64,000 bases of DNA from CAJXZP01 sp047610145 (GCA_047610145.1 JBLFZF010000001.1:6600-70599); one strand, 5' to 3'; shown: positions 35,605-44,266, counted from the first letter of the stretch. Notes: a model not told the origin generated them from the letters alone. Program-made: numbers and translations.

Positions 35605-35612
35605 TAATTTTG
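35605..35612 (+). promoter_or_regulatory. -7 element TAATTTTG for the plus-strand glycosyltransferase operon
   Basis: An exact TAnnTTTG match, 14 nt before the ATG at 35627. No clear TTG at -33. Divergent from the wzx promoter. Confidence 0.6.
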
Positions 35613-35626
35613 TGAAACTATAAACT

Positions 35627-36658
35627 ATGAGCAAAAAGGTATCTGTAATAATCCCAACTAGAAATGAAGAGCAGTTTATTGTGGAAACACTTGAATCTGT
35701 ATTAGGGCAAGATTACCCGAGTTCATTGTTGGAAGTTATCATAGCTGATGGGGATAGTGATGATAATACCCCCAAGTTAATTCAGGGTGTTATTGAAAAG
35801 TTCCCAAATGTAATTCTAATTAATAACCCTGAGCGGGTAGTGCCATTTGCCCTGAATTATGCAATTAATAAAGCTACGGGTGATTTTATTATTCGAATGG
35901 ACTCTCATTCTATTTATCCTGAAAATTACATTTCAACTTTAGTGAAGGAGTCAGAGAACTTAAAAGCCGATAATGTAGGTGCTCGTGTGGTTACTCATCC
36001 TGCAAATAATGGATTAGTTGCCACAGGAATCGCTGCTGCAATTTCACATCCATTAGGTGTAGGGAATTCTAGCTTTAGATTAAAAGGAAAGGAATCACAA
36101 GAAGTAGATACTGTTCCTTTTGGCTGTTTTCCGAGTACTCTTTTTAAAAAAATAGGTTTGTTTGATACTGATTTGATTAGAAATCAAGATGACGAATTTA
36201 ATGGTAGGATAATTAAAAATGGAGGTAAAATATTTCTCGTGCCGAATTTAGAAATTGAATACTATGCTCGAGGCACAATTAGTAAATTGATGAAAATGTT
36301 TTATCAATACGGCTTATTTAAGCCGCTGGTAAATAGTAAGTTAGGATCAGCTGCTACTTTGCGTCAATTTGCTCCTCCTGCATTTTTTCTGTTTCTAATG
36401 GTGGGTTTGTTGGTGCCTGTTATGGGGTTCTATTTTCAGGTTTTGTGGCTGGCTAGTCTATTGTTTTATGTCTGCGTTAATTTGTTGGTGAGTTTTAAGC
36501 TGGCGATTAGCAATTCAAAATATCGAATGGTATTAATACTTCCACTTATATTTCCTCTCATCCATATAAGCTATGGTTACGGGTATTTAAAGGGTTTCGT
36601 GTTAGTTAATTTTTTACGAAAAAATCCCGGGGGTCAAAATTTTGCAACCTCCAGATAA
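35627..36658 (+). CDS. Family 2 glycosyltransferase (ExoA-like)
   Basis: 343 residues. A GT-A domain with VSVIIPTRNEEQFIVETL, IIADGDSDDNTPKL, DFIIRMDSHSIYP (the acidic metal motif region) and RNQDDEFNGRI. Three membrane segments follow near the C-terminus (about 250-330), as in ExoA-like enzymes. It probably elongates the lipid-linked oligosaccharide. The second polymerase/ligase gene follows after 13 nt. Confidence 0.88.
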   Translation: MSKKVSVIIPTRNEEQFIVETLESVLGQDYPSSLLEVIIADGDSDDNTPKLIQGVIEKFPNVILINNPERVVPFALNYAINKATGDFIIRMDSHSIYPENYISTLVKESENLKADNVGARVVTHPANNGLVATGIAAAISHPLGVGNSSFRLKGKESQEVDTVPFGCFPSTLFKKIGLFDTDLIRNQDDEFNGRIIKNGGKIFLVPNLEIEYYARGTISKLMKMFYQYGLFKPLVNSKLGSAATLRQFAPPAFFLFLMVGLLVPVMGFYFQVLWLASLLFYVCVNLLVSFKLAISNSKYRMVLILPLIFPLIHISYGYGYLKGFVLVNFLRKNPGGQNFATSR

Positions 36659-36671
36659 TTGAAAAAGTAGG

Positions 36672-37865
36672 GTGAGAAAAACATGGACAGATCTATCTAT
36701 TAAGAAGCTGAATTTATATTTCATTCATGCTTTGGTATTCCTATTGTCTTTTCAAGAAAGGTTTATCCCTCTTGCCCTTGTCGTGTTTCTTGTACTTAAT
36801 TTATTTTCGGTGCAATGGACAATTCGAAAACACTATTTTTTAAAAAGAAGAAAGTTCATAGTCTCTTTTATTTCGCTATATCTAATGAGTCTGTTAGGGA
36901 TGTTGTATACCTACAATATTACGGAAGGCTTGTTTGACTTAGAAGTGAAGCTCTCCATTTTGTTAGTTCCTTTATTCGTGCTAACATCCAATATAATAAA
37001 CAAGTATAATGTATATGGAATAATAAAAACGTTCGTTTTGGGAGTATCGCTATCCTTAGTTTTACAGTATTTTATAGCTGGTATTAATTTTTTTGAATTC
37101 GGAAATACGGAGGTTTTCTTTTATTCGTTGTTATCTTATTTTCATCACCCCTCTTATCTTTCTATGTACACCAATTTTGCGATTGCAGCTATTTTGGTGC
37201 GCATGTTTCACTCTAGAGATAAGTTGCAATGGCGGCATTTTTTGTTGTTAGGTTTTTTTGTGGTGAGCGTCTACCAATTATCGTCAAGAGCAGGTTTTTT
37301 AACCTTAATTGTGCTTTTGGTATATGCTTTTGTATACATTATTTTTCCTATTTTAAAATGGAGAAAACTATTGGTAGCTTTAGTCGGAACATTACTCTTA
37401 TCTGTTGCAATTGTTTATCCAATAGCCAAGTATACCAATGCGATTAGGGTGGTAGATGTATCTACAAGTAAATCTAGTTCTGGGGTTAGGTTAGCTATGT
37501 GGCAGTCATCTATATCTGTTATGAAAGATAATTTTTTATTTGGAGTGGGCACGGGAGATGCGAATAGAGAGCTCCAGCAAAATTTTGCGGAAGATAAAAT
37601 CATTCGAGCGGTTCGTGACAATTTGAATGCGCATAATCAATATATCCAAACCCAAGTAGCGCTCGGTGTTTTGGGTACGTTTTTATTGCTTTGGGGGTTG
37701 CTTTTTCCTGCATGGGTTTCCATTAAAAAAGGAAGGGTAATGATGCCTTTGTTTGCGCTTATATTACTGGTCAATTTCCTGACAGAGAGCATGCTTAATA
37801 CCCAAGCTGGAGTTATTTATTTGGCCTTGTTAAACTCTGTTGTATTCTTTACATATGAAGATTAG
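36672..37865 (+). CDS. O-antigen ligase/polymerase family membrane protein (candidate 2)
   Basis: 397 residues from a GTG start, with about 10-11 membrane segments. It has the O-antigen ligase family loop: SSRAGFLTLIVLL, SGVRLAMWQSSISVM, FLFGVGTGDANREL and NLNAHNQYIQTQVALGVLG, the last matching the H-N-x-[YF]-x-Q/L pattern. Because another family member lies at 32913-34280, one may be the Wzy polymerase and the other the WaaL ligase. The NAHNQY motif here resembles many ligase-annotated proteins, but that does not decide it. Confidence 0.8.
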   Translation: MRKTWTDLSIKKLNLYFIHALVFLLSFQERFIPLALVVFLVLNLFSVQWTIRKHYFLKRRKFIVSFISLYLMSLLGMLYTYNITEGLFDLEVKLSILLVPLFVLTSNIINKYNVYGIIKTFVLGVSLSLVLQYFIAGINFFEFGNTEVFFYSLLSYFHHPSYLSMYTNFAIAAILVRMFHSRDKLQWRHFLLLGFFVVSVYQLSSRAGFLTLIVLLVYAFVYIIFPILKWRKLLVALVGTLLLSVAIVYPIAKYTNAIRVVDVSTSKSSSGVRLAMWQSSISVMKDNFLFGVGTGDANRELQQNFAEDKIIRAVRDNLNAHNQYIQTQVALGVLGTFLLLWGLLFPAWVSIKKGRVMMPLFALILLVNFLTESMLNTQAGVIYLALLNSVVFFTYED

Positions 37866-37883
37866 AAACACTCTTAAAAACAC

Positions 37884-37891
37884 TACCTTTA
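37884..37891 (+). promoter_or_regulatory. Possible -7 element TACCTTTA before the aminotransferase gene
   Basis: One mismatch to TAnnTTTG, 22 nt before the ATG, within the 48-nt gap after the polymerase gene. Confidence 0.4.
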
Positions 37892-37913
37892 CACCGTAAT
37901 AAATAAAGTCATT

Positions 37914-39131
37914 ATGATTCCATTTTCACCTCCAAGAATTGATGAGAAAATTATAGCCGAAGTGGTTGATGCCTTGCGCTCTGGTTGGATTACTACAGGA
38001 CCAAAAACAAAGTTGTTTGAAAAGAGGATTACGGAGTTTACCGGAGCTCATGCTACTGTTTGTTTAAATAGTGGTACTGCTGGTATGGAGTTAATGTTAA
38101 GTTGGTTTGGGGTCGGGCCTGGTGATGAGGTTATTATTCCGGCATACACCTATACAGCTACTGCCAATGCTGTAGTGCATAGTGGTGCAACTCCCATAAT
38201 GTGCGATGTGAAAGCAGATGATTTTAACATTGATATTTCTAAAATTGCATCGCTAATTAACGAGAAAACAAAAGTTATTATTCCGGTAGATATAGGCGGT
38301 TTTCCTTGTGATTATGACGAACTGTTTGAGTTGGTTAGGGAGGCTAAAGTAAAGTCTAAATTCACTCCTAAAACTGAGGTTCAGGAATTGTTAGGTCGAA
38401 TTATGATTTTAGCGGATGGGGCGCATTCTATTGGAGCAACCTACAAGAAGAGAAATTCGGGAACGTTAGCTGATGCTACTGCGTTTAGCTTTCATGCAGT
38501 TAAAAATTTAACAACTGCTGAGGGTGGCGCAATATCTCTGATGTTGCCTGAAAGATTTGATGCGCAGAGAATGTATGTGGATTTAAATATTAAGGCACTC
38601 CATGGACAAACTAAAGATGCTTTCGCAAAAGTGAAGAAGGGCGGTTGGAGATATGATGTTGTAGAGGCAGGTTACAAATACAATATGACTGATATTTTGG
38701 CTTCTATTGGTTTGGTGGAGTTAGAGCGTTATGCCGATGATACCATGGTGAAGAGAAGGCATATTTTTGACACTTATAACGCGCTTTTAGATACGTTTGA
38801 TTGGGCATGGACTCCTACAAACGAAACGGAAGAGAAATGGTCAAACTGTCACTTATACTTGCTGCGTATTAAAGGTATTACCGAGCAACAACGTAATTTG
38901 ATTATTTTCGAAATATCTAATCTAGACGTTTCTGTTAATGTGCATTATCAGCCGTTACCAATGCTTTCTTATTACAAGTATAAAGGATATAATATGGACG
39001 ATTATCCAGTATCCTTTAAGAACTATACGCAAGAAATTAGCCTGCCCATATTTTACGACTTGACTGATGAGCAGATTACTGAAGTAGTTGCCGCGGTAGA
39101 AAGTTCAGTGAATAAAGTGCTTAAACTCTAA
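37914..39131 (+). CDS. DegT/DnrJ/EryC1-family sugar aminotransferase
   Basis: 405 residues, fold type I PLP enzyme acting on keto-sugar nucleotides. It starts IPFSPPRIDEKIIAEVVDAL with GWITTGPKTK. PLP-site features are NSGTAGMELML, IIPAYTYTATANAV, ADGAHSIGA with Asp168, and the Schiff-base Lys197 in SFHAVKNLTTAEGGAI. It probably transfers an amino group from glutamate to a nucleotide keto-sugar to make an amino sugar for the repeat unit. The initiating transferase follows 3 nt later. A WlbA-like dehydrogenase at 41698 could provide its 3-keto substrate (inference). Confidence 0.92.
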   Translation: MIPFSPPRIDEKIIAEVVDALRSGWITTGPKTKLFEKRITEFTGAHATVCLNSGTAGMELMLSWFGVGPGDEVIIPAYTYTATANAVVHSGATPIMCDVKADDFNIDISKIASLINEKTKVIIPVDIGGFPCDYDELFELVREAKVKSKFTPKTEVQELLGRIMILADGAHSIGATYKKRNSGTLADATAFSFHAVKNLTTAEGGAISLMLPERFDAQRMYVDLNIKALHGQTKDAFAKVKKGGWRYDVVEAGYKYNMTDILASIGLVELERYADDTMVKRRHIFDTYNALLDTFDWAWTPTNETEEKWSNCHLYLLRIKGITEQQRNLIIFEISNLDVSVNVHYQPLPMLSYYKYKGYNMDDYPVSFKNYTQEISLPIFYDLTDEQITEVVAAVESSVNKVLKL

Positions 39132-39134
39132 TTA

Positions 39135-39722
39135 ATGCTAAAGCGCACTTTTGATGTGTTGTCTTCTCTAGTTGTGTTATTGCTAGTGTCTCCTTTTTTT
39201 GTTTTGGTGTCTACGTTAATTATATTCGATTCCAAGGGAGGGGTGTTTTATAAGCAGAAAAGGGTAGGTGAAAACCAAGTGTTGTTTTGCTTATATAAGT
39301 TTAGAACGATGCGGCCAGACTCTGATCAAGTGAAAATTACGGTAGGAGATCGTGACCCTAGAGTAACGAGTGTGGGGTATTACTTGCGTAAATTTAAATT
39401 AGACGAATTACCTCAGCTTATAAATATTCTGAAAGGAGAAATGAGTGTGGTTGGTCCACGTCCGGAAGTAAAACAATACGTAGATTTATATAGTAAAGAG
39501 CAACTTCAGGTATTAACGGTGAAGCCAGGGTTATCTGATTTAGCTACCTTAGAATATGTGAAAGAAAGCGAGTTATTATCCAAGTCTTGTCACCCAGAAA
39601 AAACTTACGTGGAAGAGATTATGCCGGATAAACTCCGGTTAAACCTTAAGTATATTGAGTTGCAAAGCTTTGCTTTAGATCTGGAGATTATTTTTAAAAC
39701 CTTTGCAAAGATTATTGGTTAA
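39135..39722 (+). CDS. Initiating sugar-1-phosphate transferase (PglC-type phosphoglycosyltransferase)
   Basis: 195 residues, the small monotopic form. One re-entrant hydrophobic helix (about 5-30) precedes the catalytic domain with KQKRVGENQ, LYKFRTMRPDSD, LRKFKLDELPQL (catalytic Asp-Glu dyad), GEMSVVGPRPEVK and a VKPGLSDLATLEY segment. It transfers a sugar phosphate, probably of an (acet)amido sugar, from UDP-sugar to undecaprenyl phosphate, starting repeat-unit synthesis. Its end overlaps the convergent SirB1-like gene by 4 nt and closes the locus. Confidence 0.92.
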   Translation: MLKRTFDVLSSLVVLLLVSPFFVLVSTLIIFDSKGGVFYKQKRVGENQVLFCLYKFRTMRPDSDQVKITVGDRDPRVTSVGYYLRKFKLDELPQLINILKGEMSVVGPRPEVKQYVDLYSKEQLQVLTVKPGLSDLATLEYVKESELLSKSCHPEKTYVEEIMPDKLRLNLKYIELQSFALDLEIIFKTFAKIIG

Positions 39723-40603
39723 TCGCTCCCTTTTTTGGGTTCAATAACTTTGGTTAGCTTTTTAATTTCTGTTGCTTTTTGTAGCTCTCCGTTTTTAGAG
39801 TAAGCATAAATTAAGTTGTTTAACATCCTAGTTAAAATGCTTTTAGAATTGCAGGGTTTGAAATGCTCTTCCTTTTCTTCTACTCCAATTTTTTCTAAAA
39901 ACTCACTTAGTTCTTCGGGTCCAAAAACATCTCCTTTAGAAAAAGGGTTGATGTAAAATAGAACAGGCGAATCTTCAATAGGCGTAGTTATTTGATATGG
40001 GTCTAAGTAAGCTACTACAAAATGACGCGGCAGATTGACCCCATAAATTGGCAAGTCTAACTGACGCCCAATTAATATATAAAGAATAGATAGCGATAGT
40101 GGATTTCCCTTTTTCGTGTCTAAAACATCCTTCAGTACGGAGTTTTGATGGTCGTGAAAACCAGCAATGTTGCCGGAAAAACCATGTACATCAAAAATAA
40201 AATGGTTGATTAACTTAATCTTCTCTAATGCAGTTAAATAGTCATTCAGCTCTAGCCAAATTTCTTGTGTGTACTTTGTTATTTGATTATTAATGTCATC
40301 AAAAGATAAATTCGGATACTTGTAGTTAGATACTAAAGTAGCGCCCTCTAGAAGGTCTGGTTTGTCTTCTTTCCACCAATTTAATAGGTGTTCTTCTAAG
40401 GAGCCATATTGAATTTCGTGGATTAGATTTTCAATTCTAGACTGAAATATTTGTCCATGACGATTTGTTTCCCAATGAGATTCTAACTTTGGAATGACAT
40501 CCTGTCCAAATGACTTTAGTTCGTCTTTAATGTGTCCGTAGATGTCCTCATCTGGATCATCTAAAAGTCGTATTAAAGCATTTATTTCTTTTGGTGTACG
40601 CAC
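39719..40603 (-). CDS. SirB1-family transglutaminase-like protein
   Basis: 294 residues from a GTG at 40603 (start RTPKEINALIRLLDDP). The frame is open to a TTG at 40630, but that codon is the end of a -7 element. The core is GNIAGFHDHQNSVLKDVLDTKKGNPLSLSIL with IYGVNLPRHFVVAYL, the SirB1/UPF0162 transglutaminase-like domain, followed by TPR-like helices (LNNLIYAYSKNGELQKATE). The catalytic Cys of true transglutaminases is replaced (GNPLSLS), as is normal in the family, so it is probably not a protease. Function unknown. Confidence 0.82.
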   Translation of the reverse strand: MRTPKEINALIRLLDDPDEDIYGHIKDELKSFGQDVIPKLESHWETNRHGQIFQSRIENLIHEIQYGSLEEHLLNWWKEDKPDLLEGATLVSNYKYPNLSFDDINNQITKYTQEIWLELNDYLTALEKIKLINHFIFDVHGFSGNIAGFHDHQNSVLKDVLDTKKGNPLSLSILYILIGRQLDLPIYGVNLPRHFVVAYLDPYQITTPIEDSPVLFYINPFSKGDVFGPEELSEFLEKIGVEEKEEHFKPCNSKSILTRMLNNLIYAYSKNGELQKATEIKKLTKVIEPKKGSD

Positions 40604-40627
40604 GCTGTGATTAGTTTTACTGTACGC

Positions 40628-40635
40628 CAAATCTA
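40628..40635 (-). promoter_or_regulatory. -7 element TAGATTTG for the SirB1-like gene
   Basis: An exact TAnnTTTG match on the minus strand, 24 nt before the GTG start. Its last three bases are the TTG that opens the longest frame. Confidence 0.55.
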
Positions 40636-40683
40636 TTTCGATTGTGAGCTTAGTTTAGATCGATGCTCAATTAGTTTTAACAA

Positions 40684-41556
40684 TCAAATTGTTAAGTTAT
40701 TCAAAACATGTGTAATAAGTCGTGCTATAGGTAAATCATGGTTCTCACTGAACTTCTTGGTTTTTCTATTCGCTATGATGGCGCAAATGGTACATGCTTT
40801 ATGTCCTAAAGCTTTAGAAAGACCATATAATGCAGAGGTTTCCATTTCGAAATTAGTAACTTTTAAATCGTTGTAAGAGAAGTTAGATAGTACTTCTGGG
40901 TAGTTGGGCATCTGGGGAGCTAAACGAAGTACCCTTCCTTGCGGAGCATAAAACCCAGAGGCAGTAGCGGTGATTCCTTTTAGCGTACCCGTTTCTAGTT
41001 TTTTTACTAATTCAGGGTTTGCGCTAACTACATAGGGTTTAGCCAAATTGCCGTTCCAATTGGCATGTTTGCAAAACGCATCACTAATTTCGGTTTCGTT
41101 CACATTTAATTGATCGCTATAGAAATGTAATAGGCCGTCAAAGCCCATCGCTTTTTCACTCAAAAGAAAGGAGTCAATGGGTATGTCGGCTTGCAAAGCA
41201 CCCGATGTACCAATTCTTACGATGTTTAAAGATCTTTTTTCTTCTTTAATTTCCTTCGTGTTCAGATCAATATTTACGGCTGCATCGAGTTCATTTAATA
41301 CAATATCAATGTTATCTGTGCCTATTCCTGTTGCAATAACGGTAAAGCGTGTATTTCTATAGGTTCCAGTATGGGTGACAAACTCTCTGTTGGAAACTTT
41401 AAATTCTACGGAATCGAAAAAGGAAGATATGAGCTGAACACGACCCGGATCGCCAACCACAATTATATTATCGGCAATGTTTTCTGGTTTTAAATGAAGG
41501 TGATAAACACTGCCATCTGGGTTAGTGATTAGTTCAGAATCTGCAATTCGTTTCAT
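40684..41556 (-). CDS. Nucleoside phosphorylase, uridine phosphorylase-like
   Basis: 290 residues, NP-I family. Phosphate-binding VVGDPGRVQLIS, IATGIGTDNIDIVLNEL, the RIGTSGALQ loop and the nucleoside-binding TNFEMETSALYGL signature are present. It lacks the short hexameric-PNP layout and is closest to uridine phosphorylase-like proteins common in Bacteroidota. The reaction is reversible phosphorolysis of a pyrimidine (or other) nucleoside. With the PNP at 17042 it makes a second phosphorylase in the window, and a nucleoside transporter lies at the right edge. Confidence 0.88.
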   Translation of the reverse strand: MKRIADSELITNPDGSVYHLHLKPENIADNIIVVGDPGRVQLISSFFDSVEFKVSNREFVTHTGTYRNTRFTVIATGIGTDNIDIVLNELDAAVNIDLNTKEIKEEKRSLNIVRIGTSGALQADIPIDSFLLSEKAMGFDGLLHFYSDQLNVNETEISDAFCKHANWNGNLAKPYVVSANPELVKKLETGTLKGITATASGFYAPQGRVLRLAPQMPNYPEVLSNFSYNDLKVTNFEMETSALYGLSKALGHKACTICAIIANRKTKKFSENHDLPIARLITHVLNNLTI

Positions 41557-41610
41557 TGTTTAAATTTATTATGAAGAACAAAGATGATTATTTTTTTGAG
41601 GTGATAGGAA

Positions 41611-41637
41611 TTGGAAGCCTGTAGAAAATTACTTTTG
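41611..41637 (+). promoter_or_regulatory. Promoter for the Gfo/Idh oxidoreductase gene
   Basis: TTG (41611-41613), 16 nt spacer, TACTTTTG (41630-41637); the spacer is 1 nt shorter than usual. The leader to the ATG would be about 55 nt. A one-mismatch element (CATCTTTG, 41586-41579) for the divergent phosphorylase gene lies nearby. Confidence 0.55.
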
Positions 41638-41697
41638 GCAAAGAACAATCGTTAAAATTCAATTATTGATATTTTGGATACGGACTTTAGATAAGGT

Positions 41698-42708
41698 ATG
41701 AAAAAGAATTTTGCAATTATTGGGTGTGGGCACATTGCTAAACGACATGTGATTCATATAGAAGAGCATGCTTTAGGTAATTTGGTGGGTGTTTATGATA
41801 TCGATTCAGAAGTGATGCATCAGTTCGCTAATGCGTGCGGAGTGAAATCTTATGCCACCTTATCAGAGTTGCTCGCAGATGACTTAGACGTAGTAAATAT
41901 CTGCACCCCCAATGGCACACACGCTGACCTTGCCATTCAAGTTATGCGATCGGGTAAAAATGTAGTCGTAGAGAAACCTATGGCTATTTCAGTAGATTCT
42001 GCTAAAGAGATGGAAGCAGTGGCCAAAACTTCGGGAGTGAAAATGTTTGTAGTGAAACAAAATCGATATAATCCACCGGTAAAAAGAGTGAAAGAGCTAC
42101 TGGAGAATAAAGTCTTAGGGAATTTATTAATGGTTTCTGTCAATTGTTTTTGGAATAGAAATGCGGATTATTACTTGCAATCTCCTTGGCGAGGTACTGC
42201 AAAGTTAGATGGCGGAACTTTGTATACACAGTTTAGTCATTTTGTAGATATTATTTATTACTTATTTGGAGAGATAGAAAACGTGAATGGGGTGGTGAAA
42301 AATGTATCTCACAAAGAATTGATTGAGTTTGAAGATTCAGGATCTTTTTCATTTGAAGTAGTGACTGGTGGTATAGGCAATTTTAGTTTTACCACATCTT
42401 CTTACCAGCAGAATATGGAAGGGTCGATTACTATTTTTTGTGAAAACGCGACTATTAAAGTCGGAGGTAAATACCTAAACACGATTGATTATCAGGTGAC
42501 GGATGGTTTTGATATTACGGATGTTCCGAATTCTTCGCCAGCAAATAATTACGGGTTTTATGAAGGTTCCATGTCTAACCATGATAAGGTTATTGACAAT
42601 GTGATTGAGGCTTTATATGGTAGAGAAGAAGTAATGACTTCTGCCGAAGAGGGAAGGAAAGTAGTGGAAATGATTTCTCAATTTTATGAGGGAGCAAAAA
42701 AAATATAA
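41698..42708 (+). CDS. Gfo/Idh/MocA-family oxidoreductase, WlbA-like
   Basis: 336 residues. The Rossmann start FAIIGCGHIAKRHVIHI binds NAD(P), followed by NICTPNGTHADLAIQVM and the catalytic-lysine motif VVVEKPMAIS. VVKQNRYNPPVKRVKELL and the GGTLYTQFSHFVDIIYYLFG segment (with acid/base His) resemble WlbA/WbpB, which oxidise UDP-GlcNAcA at C3. I infer a role in making a 3-keto sugar nucleotide for the DegT aminotransferase 2.6 kb upstream; other sugar substrates are possible. It is followed 3 nt later by rdgB. Confidence 0.85.
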   Translation: MKKNFAIIGCGHIAKRHVIHIEEHALGNLVGVYDIDSEVMHQFANACGVKSYATLSELLADDLDVVNICTPNGTHADLAIQVMRSGKNVVVEKPMAISVDSAKEMEAVAKTSGVKMFVVKQNRYNPPVKRVKELLENKVLGNLLMVSVNCFWNRNADYYLQSPWRGTAKLDGGTLYTQFSHFVDIIYYLFGEIENVNGVVKNVSHKELIEFEDSGSFSFEVVTGGIGNFSFTTSSYQQNMEGSITIFCENATIKVGGKYLNTIDYQVTDGFDITDVPNSSPANNYGFYEGSMSNHDKVIDNVIEALYGREEVMTSAEEGRKVVEMISQFYEGAKKI

Positions 42709-42711
42709 AAG

Positions 42712-43284
42712 ATGAGCTTGATTTTTGCCACAAATAATCTGCATAAATTAGCAGAAATAAGGAGTGCGGTTCCTCAATTATCTATCCAAGGATTATCGGA
42801 ATCTGGTGTGAACGAAGATATTCCAGAAACAGGGACTACCTTACAAGAGAACGCCCGCCAAAAAGCGAGACATATTTACGATAAGTTAGGTGAAAACTGT
42901 TTTGCAGATGATACCGGTTTGGAAGTAAGTGCCTTGAATGGAGCGCCAGGAGTATATTCAGCTCGATACGCAGGTCCAGATGGTAACTTTGAGGATAATA
43001 ACCGTAAGTTATTGGGGGCGTTAAAAGAATCTGTCAACAGAAAAGCACAATTCAGAACCGTTATTTGTTTAATTCAAGACGGTAATGAGCATTACTTTGA
43101 AGGGATTTGTCCCGGTGATATTTTGGAAGAATATGCGGGCAGTAAGGGTTTTGGCTATGATCCTATTTTTAAGCCCTATGGATTTAAAGAGTCATTTGCA
43201 GAAATGTCCATGGAGACAAAAAATGAAATTAGTCATCGCGGATTAGCCGTGAAAAAACTTATTTCATTTCTAAATACCCTATAA
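42712..43284 (+). CDS. rdgB: Non-canonical purine NTP pyrophosphatase (RdgB/HAM1)
   Basis: 190 residues. It begins LIFATNNLHKLAEI, the family nucleotide-binding start, then ETGTTLQENARQKA, FADDTGLEVSAL with the metal-binding DD, GAPGVYSARYAG, GFGYDPIFKP and the terminal ISHRGLAVKKL (SHR motif). It hydrolyses ITP, dITP and XTP to monophosphates to keep them out of nucleic acids. It is probably cotranscribed with the oxidoreductase. Confidence 0.97.
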   Translation: MSLIFATNNLHKLAEIRSAVPQLSIQGLSESGVNEDIPETGTTLQENARQKARHIYDKLGENCFADDTGLEVSALNGAPGVYSARYAGPDGNFEDNNRKLLGALKESVNRKAQFRTVICLIQDGNEHYFEGICPGDILEEYAGSKGFGYDPIFKPYGFKESFAEMSMETKNEISHRGLAVKKLISFLNTL

Positions 43285-43291
43285 GTTGTTC

Positions 43292-44266
43292 TTACTTCAA
43301 GGAGTGAGCAATCCACTGTTGAAAGAAGTCCGGTAATGTAAACCCCGCTGCTATTGCTTGTTGTGGAATTAAGCTCTCAGCCGTTAGTCCAGGAACTGTA
43401 TTGGCCTCAATAACGAAAGGCTCGTTGTTTTGAATAATGAAATCTACTCGAGCTACTCCATTAAGGTTCAGTAATTGGAACACACGAATAGCGGCTTTTT
43501 CTACCTTGAGTCTAATTTTTGAAGTTAGATCAGCAGGTGTGATTTCTAAAGCTTCTCCTTTATATTTGGCTTCATAGTCAAAGAAATCATTTTCAGTAAT
43601 GATCTCAGTAATCGGCATGGCCACTGGAGCTCCTCCGAAGTTATAGACCCCACAGGTAACCTCTCGCCCTTCTAAAAACGATTCAATTAATACTTGTTTG
43701 TCGTATTTAAAGGAGTCTGTAATTGCCTCAGGTAAATCTTCTTTCACATATACCTTATTTACTCCAAAACTAGATCCCGACTCGTTGGACTTTACAAAAC
43801 AAGGCATCCCTACTGTATTAGCAATCAAATCAATATCATAATCCATGTGTTCAAATAACTGATAGGAGTGAGCTACATTAATTTCGTGATTTTTAAGGTA
43901 ATCGTTACATACGCCTTTATTAAACCCGATGGAAGACGCTAATAAATTGGAGGAAGAATACTTCACCCCCATAATATCGAAATAGCCTTGTAGTTTGCCG
44001 TCTTCGCCTGGAGTTCCATGAATCGCAATAAAAGCTAAGTCAAAAAATATTTTTTGATCATTTAACGTAAGCGAAAAATCATTTTTGTCAATAGCATAAT
44101 CCACCCCCTCCTTTGAATATACCCAAGATGGACCATCAATAACAATTACGTAGGTAGGATATAGTTCTTTAATGTTTTGCTCTACAATGGAAGCGCTTTT
44201 TAAAGAAATTACTTTTTCAGAGGATCCTCCACCAGCTAGAATAGCAATATTTTGTTGAGTGTTCAT
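43292..44266 (-). CDS. ddl: D-alanine--D-alanine ligase
   Basis: 324 residues, ATP-grasp ligase that makes D-Ala-D-Ala for peptidoglycan. Seen: the N-terminal IAILAGGGSSEKVISLKSA, IHGTPGEDGKLQGYFD, NKGVCNDYLK, FVKSNESGSSFGVNKV, ESFLEGREVTCGVY, NGVARVDFII and FVIEANTVPGLTAESLIPQ with the magnesium-binding EAN and signature region. The ligase cofactor and substrate residues are intact. It is divergent from the PASTA gene. Confidence 0.97.
   Translation of the reverse strand: MNTQQNIAILAGGGSSEKVISLKSASIVEQNIKELYPTYVIVIDGPSWVYSKEGVDYAIDKNDFSLTLNDQKIFFDLAFIAIHGTPGEDGKLQGYFDIMGVKYSSSNLLASSIGFNKGVCNDYLKNHEINVAHSYQLFEHMDYDIDLIANTVGMPCFVKSNESGSSFGVNKVYVKEDLPEAITDSFKYDKQVLIESFLEGREVTCGVYNFGGAPVAMPITEIITENDFFDYEAKYKGEALEITPADLTSKIRLKVEKAAIRVFQLLNLNGVARVDFIIQNNEPFVIEANTVPGLTAESLIPQQAIAAGFTLPDFFQQWIAHSLK

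Noticed and set aside
35559..35626. Riboswitch or leader RNA in the divergent wzx/GT2 region
   Set aside because: The stretch is only 68 nt and is used up by two opposing promoter elements.
24592..39722. Polysaccharide locus as a recently acquired genomic island
   Set aside because: It has a variable-locus gene content, but no integrase, transposase, flanking tRNA repeat or clear composition break that I can see by eye. The tRNA-Glu at 23361 has its own gene between it and the locus and no second tRNA fragment was noticed.
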